From: JAFDVL01 sp043736395
Lineage (GTDB): Bacteria > Acidobacteriota > Blastocatellia > RBC074
Direction: 5' to 3'
Assembly (NCBI GenBank): GCA_043736395.1
Contig: JAYTCQ010000354.1
Location: 1 to 64,000 of the forward strand
Length of the DNA: 64,000 nt
The translations under genes and the position numbers were made by a program. Shown here in pieces: positions 41,470 through 49,560 of the stretch. How positions within the stretch are numbered: position 1 is the first letter of the stretch; every line of letters begins with the position of its first letter. The notes under the pieces were generated by a model. That model was not told the origin of the DNA and did no database searches. It saw nothing but the letters and a program-made list of their open reading frames with translations.

Positions 41470-43608
41470 CTACCGCTCAAATATTTCAACTAACGCAGCT
41501 TCAATGTCAGCCGCTTCTATACTAATTTTCACTTCGCTCTGATCAGGATTATTTTTTCCAAATTCAACAGCACGTCGAACGGCATTGAGTGCGGCTTTGT
41601 TACAAACTGCCGCAATATCGGCACCGCTAAAATTCTCTGAACGCGCTGCTAAATCTGCGGCGTTGATGCCTTCGGCGAATGGTCGGTTGCGCAGGTGAAC
41701 CGTGAAAATTTCTTTACGGCTCTGTTCATCCGGCAATGGAATTGTCACCTGTTCATCAAAACGACCAGGACGCAAAATCGCGGGATCAAGCATGTCGGGA
41801 CGATTCGTAGCCCCTAAAACCAGTACTCCGCGCAATTCTTCGGCTCCATCGAACTCCGCCAGAAATTGACTGAGAACGCGTTCCGCCACAGGATTTTCTC
41901 CTTTGCCACGAGCAGGAACCAACGCATCAATTTCATCAAAAAAGATAATGCAGGGTGCGGCTTGCTTCGCTTTGCGGAAAACTTCGCGCACGCCTTTTTC
42001 CGATTCGCCTACATATTTTGAAATTAATTCCGGTCCTTTGACCGAAATAAAATTCGCGCCACTTTCCGTGGCGATAGCTTTTGCCAAAAGTGTTTTTCCG
42101 CATCCTGGCAAGCCTGCGAGCAAGATTCCTTTTGGCGCACGCGTTCCCGCTTGCTCAAATAAATTCGCGTATTTGAGCGGCCATTCGACAGTTTCAATCA
42201 AGCGCGCTTTGACCTCGGCTAAGCCGCCGATGTCTTCCCATTTGACGCTGGGAACTTCGACAAAAACTTCGCGGATGGCTGACGGTTCGACTTCGCGTAA
42301 AGCCGTCACAAAATCATCCATCGTGATTTCAAGTTGCGCGAGCTTCTCATACGGAATGCTCGCCAAACCGAAATCAATGTCTTTCATAATGCGACGCAAA
42401 CAAATCATCGCAGCTTCTCGGCATAAGGCTTCGAGATCAGCACCTACAAATCCGTGCGTGATGTCGGCCAGGCGCGAAACGTCAACGTCTGCTGCCAATG
42501 GCATTCCGCGTTGATGAATTTCGAGAATGTGTAAACGTCCGTTGCGATCAGGGATCGGGATCGAAATTTCACGATCAAACCTTCCCGGACGCCGGAGCGC
42601 AGGATCAATATTATTCGGCAAATTCGTCGCCGCGATCACAATTAAATTTTGCCGACGTGCGAGTCCATCCATCAACGCCAGCAGTTGTGCGACGACGCGT
42701 TTTTCGACTTCACCAACAGCGTTTTCCCGCTTGGGCGCAATCGAATCTATTTCATCAATAAAAATTATGCTGGGACCTTTGCGCGCAGCTTCTTCAAAAA
42801 TTTTCCGCAAGTGCGCTTCGGATTCGCCATAAAATTTATGAATAATTTCAGGTCCACTGATCGAAAAAAATTGTGCATCTGCTTCTTGCGCAATGGTGCG
42901 CGCAATCAAAGTTTTTCCCGTACCTGGCGGGCCATACATCAGCACTCCTTTTGGTGCGTTGATGCCGAGCCGTTCGAAAACTTCAGGATAACGCAACGGC
43001 AATTCAATCATTTCCCGAATGCGTTGCAATTGCGGTTTCAGTCCGCCAATGTCTTCGTAAGAAAGTGTGGTACTGGACGCCGCAGTCGTTGCCGCAGTTT
43101 TTCCAACCGTCAAAGTCGTCGTCGGATTAATAATCACCGTACCTTTTGGCACGATGCTTTCAACTTTGAAATCCGCCGAGCGCGAACCAAACAACGTAGC
43201 GCGTACGCGATCACCTTCAACGACTGATAAGCCGTCCAACAAACTTCCAATGTATTTTAGATCACGATCAGCGGGCGTAATCGTGAGCGGAGTCAGTACA
43301 ATTTGTTCTGCCGGACGACAATTAATTTTGCTAACGTTCACAAATTCATCAATGCCAGCACCAGCATTTTCACGCGATAAACCGTCCAACTGAAGGCGCG
43401 ACTGTCCGCGCAAATCTTTGTAGGCAGGCATCACTTTGGCGACAGTTTTTCGCTTCCCTGAAACTTCGATAATGTCGCCGATAGAAACGTTCAGCCGTTC
43501 CATATCTTCGGGTCCCATCCGCGCCAGCGCACGCCCGACATCTTTGCTCAAGGCTTCTGTGACTTTTAATTTAAAGAGTTGTTCGTCTTTCGCTTCGCTG
43601 GTTTTCAT
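41470..43608 (-). CDS. Cdc48/VAT-type AAA+ unfoldase in gas vesicle locus
   Basis: A 712-aa protein with a Cdc48-type N-domain (about 1-180, double-psi barrel pattern KVTEALSKDVGRALARMGPEDMERL) and two AAA+ modules. D1 has GPPGTGKT (226-233) and FIDEIDSIAPKR. D2 has GLPGCGKT (499-506) and IIFFDEIDALVPARG, and both have second-region-of-homology arginines (RRPGRFD, LRPGRFDEQ). It uses ATP to unfold or take apart protein complexes. Its place between gvpH and gvpF suggests assembly quality control or vesicle disassembly. The ATG at 43608 follows AAAGG. Confidence 0.9.
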   Translation of the reverse strand: MKTSEAKDEQLFKLKVTEALSKDVGRALARMGPEDMERLNVSIGDIIEVSGKRKTVAKVMPAYKDLRGQSRLQLDGLSRENAGAGIDEFVNVSKINCRPAEQIVLTPLTITPADRDLKYIGSLLDGLSVVEGDRVRATLFGSRSADFKVESIVPKGTVIINPTTTLTVGKTAATTAASSTTLSYEDIGGLKPQLQRIREMIELPLRYPEVFERLGINAPKGVLMYGPPGTGKTLIARTIAQEADAQFFSISGPEIIHKFYGESEAHLRKIFEEAARKGPSIIFIDEIDSIAPKRENAVGEVEKRVVAQLLALMDGLARRQNLIVIAATNLPNNIDPALRRPGRFDREISIPIPDRNGRLHILEIHQRGMPLAADVDVSRLADITHGFVGADLEALCREAAMICLRRIMKDIDFGLASIPYEKLAQLEITMDDFVTALREVEPSAIREVFVEVPSVKWEDIGGLAEVKARLIETVEWPLKYANLFEQAGTRAPKGILLAGLPGCGKTLLAKAIATESGANFISVKGPELISKYVGESEKGVREVFRKAKQAAPCIIFFDEIDALVPARGKGENPVAERVLSQFLAEFDGAEELRGVLVLGATNRPDMLDPAILRPGRFDEQVTIPLPDEQSRKEIFTVHLRNRPFAEGINAADLAARSENFSGADIAAVCNKAALNAVRRAVEFGKNNPDQSEVKISIEAADIEAALVEIFER

Positions 43609-43620
43609 AGCTCTCAACCT

Positions 43621-44160
43621 TTACTTTTCACACTTGATTTCGATGACGCCATTGTTACAACTGACGCGCATTTTTTCAGCCGGAATGTTCGTTGGCAGCA
43701 GGATTTCTTTACGATATTTACGTTCGCCATGCGTTGCACTCAAAGTCAGCAAATCGTCTTTGACTTCAAGTTTGACATCCTTCGCTGTGACGCCGGGCAT
43801 TTCTGCGATGATTAATACGTGATCGTCTTCTTCAAAAAGATCAACGATTGGTTCGCGGATTTCCTGAACTACGGCGTTGCCGGATTTGGCATCGCGGCGC
43901 AGATTGCCGAATGGTTCGACACGTGGTTCTCCGCTGCCGCCGCTTGCTGTTTTGATCGTGAATCCGTAGATGCCTTTGATTTCTTTGCCGTCCTGATTCG
44001 TGCCGCTGAATTCAACGGACTTGTTCAGCTCATCACCTTTTTCAGCAATTTCGCTGAGCTTTTCGAGGATGCCTGTCAAGCCGCCGAGCATTCCGCCCAA
44101 GCCAAGATTCAAGGCTCCACTAAAAGGATTTTCGTTATCTTTTTCATTCTTTTTCGTCAT
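43621..44160 (-). CDS. gvpH: gas vesicle protein GvpH (Hsp20 family)
   Basis: A 179-aa protein: an N-terminal helix-rich part starting NPFSGALNLGLGGMLGGLTGILEKL, a GTNQDGKEIKGIYGFTIK segment, and a C-terminal alpha-crystallin domain (PIVDLFEEDDHVLIIAEMPGV, LTLSATHGERKYRKEILLP, NGVIEIKCEK). This layout is that of GvpH/Hsp20-type chaperones in vesicle loci. The ATG at 44160 is the best start. It is 12 bp upstream of the Cdc48-like gene. Confidence 0.9.
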   Translation of the reverse strand: MTKKNEKDNENPFSGALNLGLGGMLGGLTGILEKLSEIAEKGDELNKSVEFSGTNQDGKEIKGIYGFTIKTASGGSGEPRVEPFGNLRRDAKSGNAVVQEIREPIVDLFEEDDHVLIIAEMPGVTAKDVKLEVKDDLLTLSATHGERKYRKEILLPTNIPAEKMRVSCNNGVIEIKCEK

Positions 44161-44177
44161 AGCGTATCTCAACAATT

Positions 44178-44804
44178 TTAATTACTTTTGACTGAAGACA
44201 GCGGCTGATGAATCGGATAAGAAACCTGAATATCCGCCGCCAAATATGGCTCGACTGAATGCAGCAAACCCAAAAATAAAATTCCTGTTTCGCCCGGCTG
44301 CAAAGTGTCGTTTATGCGCGTAGCGATAAACTGATCGCGCCGTTGCAAAATGGTTTGGCTTTTCTCAAGCAGCAATTGATTCCCGGATTGCAAACTTTCT
44401 TTGACCAATTGATATTCTTCAAGCAACAACTGCGGAGATTCTGTCCCCATTAACATTGCTCCGCCTTCGTGAAGTTGCAATAACAACTGATGATTGCGGC
44501 TGCCTGCCGATGCCATCTCGCGTACAATTTTTTCTTCCCATTCACAGACGGGCAAGCCGTCTTGATAAAGCCGCGTACGCGCATGAACAATTTCGTTGCG
44601 CTCCTGCCAGCCTTGAAGAACCTGCGCAATTTCATTCCATCGTTGATCAATGAAATGTACTTGTCGTTCCCATTCCTGTTGTCCCAGCTTCTGAACTTTG
44701 GCGCGTTTGATGCTGGCTCCCATTGCGCCCAGATCAGCCTGCGTGTGAATGATCGGGAGGCAAAAAAGCAGGCGCGGCAAATTTTGTGAATCACTGTTCC
44801 TCAT
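44178..44804 (-). CDS. conserved unknown protein, TraB/ChaN-like pattern
   Basis: A 208-aa protein. The start has LLFCLPIIHTQADLGAMG. The middle has YQDGLPVCEWEE, SRNHQLLLQLHEGGAMLMGTE and SPQLLLEEYQLVK. The end has RDQFIATRINDTLQPGETGILFLGLLHSVEP. The paired His segments near both ends and the RD..IA..I...L..GE..I.FLG..H pattern recall the TraB/ChaN/EreA fold, but assignment is tentative. No signal peptide. It lies between the coiled-coil giant and gvpH. Confidence 0.7.
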   Translation of the reverse strand: MRNSDSQNLPRLLFCLPIIHTQADLGAMGASIKRAKVQKLGQQEWERQVHFIDQRWNEIAQVLQGWQERNEIVHARTRLYQDGLPVCEWEEKIVREMASAGSRNHQLLLQLHEGGAMLMGTESPQLLLEEYQLVKESLQSGNQLLLEKSQTILQRRDQFIATRINDTLQPGETGILFLGLLHSVEPYLAADIQVSYPIHQPLSSVKSN

Positions 44805-44821
44805 CAAGATTTTCGAGACGA

Positions 44822-47800
44822 CTAATTTTCAGTTCCACCAGGCGTCAAGTTGGCAAGAATCTGCTCAGGATTAAAGGTCTGAACATTTGGCAAAGCCGCA
44901 GTTTTTTGTGATGAATGATTCATCACGACGCCTTCCTGCAAATCAACTTTGAGCGATGCCGGCATTGGTACAGATGGATCGCTTGCCGTAGCCTTAAAGT
45001 AATATTTGGAAAGTCCCAATAAAATTGCGATGTAGCGCGAGGCTTCCACCAGCTGCAATTCCATCTCTTCACTATGATTCAGCGTCTCTTCATATTTTTG
45101 GAGCAAGACCTGATTCTCTTTCAAAAAAGCATTGGCTTCCGTTTTAGCAATTTCACCGTCGTCCCAACTCTGAATCATTTGTTGCAGTTTCACCTGTAGA
45201 GATTTGTTTTCTTCCAGTAATTCACGATTTTCGGCAAGGATATCCGTTTCATCATAAATGCCGCGCTCCAGTTGTGTGATGCGTCCTCTGGCTTCGTTAA
45301 TCTTCACAGAAAGCGTTTGATTTTCGGATTTCAATTGCTTGAGCAGACTCTCTTGCGTTTCTAATTTATCTACCTGCCCAAGCATCGTCTCTACTTTCAC
45401 TTGCAATGTTTGATTCGCCTGCAATAGCTCTGTATTTTCTGATTGTGCAGATTCAATAATGGAGCTGCGTAAAAGTAATTCTTCTTCAATCAAATCAATC
45501 ACTGCTGTCAGTTCGTTTTTATCAATGCTGAGCTTCTGCCATTGGCTAACTGCTTGTTGTAATTTTTCCTGCACCCCAACAATCTCTTTATTTTTCTCTG
45601 AGAACTGCGAATCATACTCATCAATTAAGAGAGATTTTTCTGCAAGCTCAGCTTTTAAGATGCTGATTTCCTCCACTTCTTTTCGCAGTTGCTCAATTAA
45701 CGACCGGGCGGATTGCAGCTCTGCATTAAGTCTTGTGTGCTCCGTGCGAAGTTGTTCGACTTCAAATCTGGCAGTTTCATTTTCCTTCACTAACAGTTCA
45801 TGTTTAGCGTGAAGTTCCTGCTGCGCAGATGTCAGTGAAAGATTTTGTTGTTTCAGAAGGTTGCTGTTTTCTTCTAACGTTTGAATAGAAAGCCGTAGTA
45901 ATTCAACGATCTTTTCGTGCTCAGCGATTTTACGAACGGATTCCTCACGAAGACGCTCTGCTTCGTTATTCACTTGTCTGACTTCCTGCTCAAATTGCTG
46001 CTCTTTCTCAGCCATTTGTGCTTCCGTATGGCGCAATTTTTCTTCAGCTTTTTGGATTTGAGCCGTACTGCTTTCTTTCTCTGTAGCAAGTTCTTTTCGC
46101 AGTAAGTCCAATTCCGTCGTCAGAGAAAAACGTCTTTCATCAGCCGTCTTTAAATCATTCTCAAGTTCACTGGAGCGGCGTTCCAGAACCACTGCTTTTT
46201 CAATCAACTCCTGAGTTTGCGCGGTAATTTGTGCTTTCGACTGTTCTTCAATCTGATTTATTTGAGCGACGTGGGCGGCTTTGGTCTCCGCTTTTTCAGC
46301 GGCAAACTCTGCGCTGAGGCGTTGCATTTCATTGGTATGTGAAAGCGTCAGATTAGATTTTTCGGCAGCGAGTAATTCACGCAGTTGTTGCAACGCAACC
46401 TTATGCTCGGCTTGACGTCTTTCCTGTTCACTGCTGGCTCGTGCTTCAATCTCATTTTTCTCAGCACCGAATTGTTCACGCAGCCGCTGACATTCATTGG
46501 CATGCTTCGCTTCCTGTTCGGATTCCTCGCGCGCAAAATCTGCTTTCAATTGTTCCGATGCGCTGGATTGTTGACTCTGGAGTGTTGCGAGTTTCTCTTC
46601 AAATAAATTGTTCGCTTGCGCCAGCGCTGCCTGATGCTCTGAGAGCAAGAGGTTTTTCTCTTCGCTGAACTGTGCTTCCAACTGCTGCCGAGTCGCCTTA
46701 TTTGACTTCTTTAATTCCTGCTGATGCTGCGCAACCAGTTGTGATTTTTCTGTCTGGAAATTTTCTTTAAGAACGCGCTTACATTCAGCGATGTCTTCTT
46801 CGCTTTTTGCCTGAACAGCCTGCGACGCCGCACGCAATGACTCTATTTCCTGCTGGTGAGCCAGCTCACTGCTTTCACGTGCTTGTGCAAACTCTTCTGC
46901 CTGTTTTTCCTGCTGCTCTTGCTGTGCCTGCAATTTAATTTGCAAGGATTCAATTTTAGCGTCAGAGGCAGTCTGTAATTCTTCCTTCGCCTTCGCAGCC
47001 TCACTTAGCATCAGTGCGTGTGAAGCATTGATCGTTTGTAATTCTTCGGCGTGGGAATCTTTCAGGTTGGTAATTCCCTGATTAAATTCCTGCTGCAACT
47101 TTTCTACCTGCTTCTCCAACTCTTCTTGCTGTGTCTGTATCGCAGTTTGCAAGGATTCAATTTTAGCGTCAGAGACAATCTGTAATTCTTCCTTCGCCTG
47201 CGTTGCTTCACTTAACAACTGTGCGTTTGAGGCATTCAGTGTTTGTAATTCTTCAGCCTGAGAATCTTTCAGCCCCGCAATTTCCTGCTGCAAGTCCTGT
47301 GATAATTTTTCTCTTTGTGAATGTGCTTCTGCTACTTCCTGTTGCAGAGCTTCAAGCTGTTGCGCTGAAGCCGAATGCAACGCCTCTTCAACCTGAGCAA
47401 TCTCGGCTAACGTAAGCGAATGCGAAGAATGAAGTTCCTGTAACTCTTCATCCTGCCTGGACTGAAGATCAATAATTTCCTGCTTCAGTTGCTGCTGCTG
47501 CGTTTCTTCCTGCTGTAATTTTTCGTTGAGCGTTTGCAGCTCAGCCGATAATTCCTCAGACTTTTTCGTTTCGGCAAGGTGTTCATTTTCAACGACCGCG
47601 AGCCGTTCTTTTAACGAAGCGGATTCGTTATGAATTTCCTCTAGTTGACGCTGCGCAATAGACTGGAGAGCTTCGGAAGCAATCGTTACTTCACCCAATG
47701 TTAATGAGTGTGAAGAGTTGATTGCTGCAAGATTGGATTCATATTCCGAACTGGTCGTCGCGAAGGTTTCGCGTAGTTTTCTTATTTCTTTTTCTACATC

Positions 47801-48337
47801 TGCACGACGATTCTGACTGTCGGCTAATTGTGCTTTCAGCTCTTCAATTTCGGTAATAAAACTGTTCTTGTCGCGCTTATTTTCTTCTGGAATAACTTGC
47901 GGAGTCAGCCCCGCAGCTTCACGCGCACAGGCCAGCAAATTTTCAAACGGAGGTTCACTTGTATTTCTAGTTTCCGCAATCATTACTTTGGGATGAAATG
48001 ATCGCAGAGTTTCGGCCTGTTCTCCCCATAAAGCAACCGCAAGAATTATTTTCTTCGCATCGCGTGCCCGAATCTGCTCGACAACTTGTACAGCATTCTT
48101 AATGGCACTTTGATCTTCTTCAGAGTTAACCGCTGCTCCCAAAATAATGGCATCTGCTTTGGCCATTGTCAGTAAAGCCGACGAAGAGCCAGCTACGCAC
48201 GGAACGAACTTTACCTTGCCTGACAGATCAAGCGTGGCGGTGTCATCCAGGCCATATTCGGACAGAGATAACCCGTTGATTAAAGTTCGCAGGTCGGGGG
48301 CTGCTGCGATTACACCAATTTGAAATTGTGAAGCCAT
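44822..48337 (-). CDS. giant coiled-coil protein with N-terminal globular domain
   Basis: A 1171-aa protein. About 150 N-terminal residues form an alpha/beta, receiver-like domain (FQIGVIAAAPDLRTLINGL, ADAIILGAAV, KKIILAVALWG, KVMIAET). Nearly all the rest is Glu/Gln/Leu/Lys-rich coiled coil. Internal duplications are visible: SSHSLTLGEVTIASEALQS, SSHSLTLAEIAQVEEALHS, ASNAQLLSEATQAKEELQ and ASHALMLSEAAKAKEELQ. A short C-terminal non-coiled part includes KYYFKATASDPSVPMP. No membrane segment. It could be a scaffold or spacer in the vesicle/bilin system. The ATG at 48337 is taken as start; no strong ribosome site is seen. Confidence 0.8.
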   Translation of the reverse strand: MASQFQIGVIAAAPDLRTLINGLSLSEYGLDDTATLDLSGKVKFVPCVAGSSSALLTMAKADAIILGAAVNSEEDQSAIKNAVQVVEQIRARDAKKIILAVALWGEQAETLRSFHPKVMIAETRNTSEPPFENLLACAREAAGLTPQVIPEENKRDKNSFITEIEELKAQLADSQNRRADVEKEIRKLRETFATTSSEYESNLAAINSSHSLTLGEVTIASEALQSIAQRQLEEIHNESASLKERLAVVENEHLAETKKSEELSAELQTLNEKLQQEETQQQQLKQEIIDLQSRQDEELQELHSSHSLTLAEIAQVEEALHSASAQQLEALQQEVAEAHSQREKLSQDLQQEIAGLKDSQAEELQTLNASNAQLLSEATQAKEELQIVSDAKIESLQTAIQTQQEELEKQVEKLQQEFNQGITNLKDSHAEELQTINASHALMLSEAAKAKEELQTASDAKIESLQIKLQAQQEQQEKQAEEFAQARESSELAHQQEIESLRAASQAVQAKSEEDIAECKRVLKENFQTEKSQLVAQHQQELKKSNKATRQQLEAQFSEEKNLLLSEHQAALAQANNLFEEKLATLQSQQSSASEQLKADFAREESEQEAKHANECQRLREQFGAEKNEIEARASSEQERRQAEHKVALQQLRELLAAEKSNLTLSHTNEMQRLSAEFAAEKAETKAAHVAQINQIEEQSKAQITAQTQELIEKAVVLERRSSELENDLKTADERRFSLTTELDLLRKELATEKESSTAQIQKAEEKLRHTEAQMAEKEQQFEQEVRQVNNEAERLREESVRKIAEHEKIVELLRLSIQTLEENSNLLKQQNLSLTSAQQELHAKHELLVKENETARFEVEQLRTEHTRLNAELQSARSLIEQLRKEVEEISILKAELAEKSLLIDEYDSQFSEKNKEIVGVQEKLQQAVSQWQKLSIDKNELTAVIDLIEEELLLRSSIIESAQSENTELLQANQTLQVKVETMLGQVDKLETQESLLKQLKSENQTLSVKINEARGRITQLERGIYDETDILAENRELLEENKSLQVKLQQMIQSWDDGEIAKTEANAFLKENQVLLQKYEETLNHSEEMELQLVEASRYIAILLGLSKYYFKATASDPSVPMPASLKVDLQEGVVMNHSSQKTAALPNVQTFNPEQILANLTPGGTEN

Positions 48338-48379
48338 CCGTTTACCAATCAAGACCAAACAGCAAATTGAACTGGCAAT

Positions 48380-49186
48380 TTATGATCTTTGTCCGTTCTG
48401 ATTTTCTGTCGTCAAAGTTTTCCAATGCACAGTTGGAAATAAAATTTCATTCACCAAACGCCCGCCGATCTCTTCGCCGAATGCGCGTTTTAAAAATGGA
48501 TTTGCAGGTTCATCTTCAAGATGAGATTTGATGTAATCTGCCCGGGCAAGAATTATTCGCTCCACGATGTCCGGATTTGTTTCTGGTTGTGCCGCACGTG
48601 CGCGCGTCAACCAGGCTGCTCCGACTTCACGCATCGCTGCCACTCCGATGTCCAAAGCCGGAGTTTCACCAGGTCTGCGAAAGATCGGACGTCGCGAAAA
48701 AATCTTTCGAGCTGAAGATTTCATTTCGGGATCAGGGCCAACATTATCGAAAGGGGGTGCAATGTTATCCATGGCGTCTTCGTCACTTGCCACCAGCGGA
48801 AACATGTCTGCCGCAATTAAGTGCATCTTTTCCCGAAACACCAGCAACTCAATACCGAGAATTGGTGAAGTGTATCCGTCAGCCGGAAAGGCAACCATAT
48901 TAGTGATCCATGTGCCTTCGCCGCGAATTAGCGCAACACGTCCCAGAGCAATCCCGCGTGCCTTGAATGCCGTCGTGCACATAGAGAGTTCATTGGCTCC
49001 ATACGTTCCCACGACGTTGCACAGTTCGGGAGGCAAATCTAACGGTTGATACTCAGGCAAGGTGGCAAAGCCTTCGATCAGTTCTGCGCAAGCCGAATCA
49101 AGTTCGGCAAAAATCGGCGCAGCCCCATTGTTTTTGAATACCTCTGTTGCGTGTGGCATCGTTGTGCTCACGGCTTCTGCTTTCAT
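48380..49186 (-). CDS. ferredoxin-dependent bilin reductase homologue (pre-PcyA type)
   Basis: A 268-aa protein with the bilin-reductase layout: central NMVAFPADGYTSPILGIELL then LIAADMFPLV (compare PcyA's VMFP...P.F..DIV...IADLSPV), and the C-terminal helix RADYIKSHLEDEPANPFLKRAFGEEIGGRL leading to LFP (compare Y...L...K..R.L..AFG......Y....LF). By eye, PcyA His88 corresponds to N96 and Asp105 to E113. Such enzymes reduce biliverdin with ferredoxin electrons; a 2Fe-2S ferredoxin is encoded in the same run. AAAGGAG precedes the ATG. The cluster content (BBAG, two V4R, ferredoxin) matches published pre-PcyA loci. Confidence 0.8.
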   Translation of the reverse strand: MKAEAVSTTMPHATEVFKNNGAAPIFAELDSACAELIEGFATLPEYQPLDLPPELCNVVGTYGANELSMCTTAFKARGIALGRVALIRGEGTWITNMVAFPADGYTSPILGIELLVFREKMHLIAADMFPLVASDEDAMDNIAPPFDNVGPDPEMKSSARKIFSRRPIFRRPGETPALDIGVAAMREVGAAWLTRARAAQPETNPDIVERIILARADYIKSHLEDEPANPFLKRAFGEEIGGRLVNEILFPTVHWKTLTTENQNGQRS

Positions 49187-49197
49187 CGGTACTCCTT

Positions 49198-49506
49198 TTA
49201 GCTGGCGAGGTATTCTAAATATTTAATCGAATGCGATCCTGGTTGAACCTGAACTTTTTGCATCAATCCCATCATCTTGCGATGTGCGCTGATGAATTCC
49301 TGGCTCTGGCGATAAGCCTCATACGATTGACGATTTTCCCAGCGTGCCATCAGAGTGAATTCGCAAGGATCGGTTTCAGTCCGAAATGCTTCTGTGCTGA
49401 TAAATCCTTCAAAGTTATCCACCAAATGTTCACGGTTACGATACAGATGATCAATGCCTTCGATATTTTCAGGTGCGACGCGGAATACTGAATAAACTAA
49501 AAACAT
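49198..49506 (-). CDS. ABM-fold monooxygenase, IsdG/HmuQ-like candidate
   Basis: A 102-aa ferredoxin-like-fold protein: FLVYSVFRVAPENIEGIDHL, FEGFISTEAFRT, FTLMARWENRQSYEAYRQSQEFISAH. Aligned by eye to IsdG-type haem-degrading monooxygenases, the Trp (ARW) and haem-ligand His (SAH) are present, but the catalytic Asn near residue 7 is not. It lies 11 bp upstream of the bilin reductase gene, and no classical heme oxygenase is seen in the window, so it may supply the open-chain tetrapyrrole. A general ABM oxygenase is the alternative. AAAGGAAG precedes the ATG. Confidence 0.7.
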   Translation of the reverse strand: MFLVYSVFRVAPENIEGIDHLYRNREHLVDNFEGFISTEAFRTETDPCEFTLMARWENRQSYEAYRQSQEFISAHRKMMGLMQKVQVQPGSHSIKYLEYLAS

Positions 49507-49560
49507 AGCAACTTCCTTTTGTGGGGCGAGCAGGTCAATAAATTATTTTCGGGAGCAACA

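Noticed and set aside
41903..42514. Long plus-strand open frame of 203 codons opposite the Cdc48-like gene
   Set aside because: Arises from codon bias of the real gene on the other strand; it runs over both AAA+ motifs and has no family features.
46800..47760. Possible DNA repeat array (CRISPR-like) in the coiled-coil gene
   Set aside because: The repeats are in frame, imperfect and encode heptad-type protein repeats; there are no uniform repeats with unique spacers.
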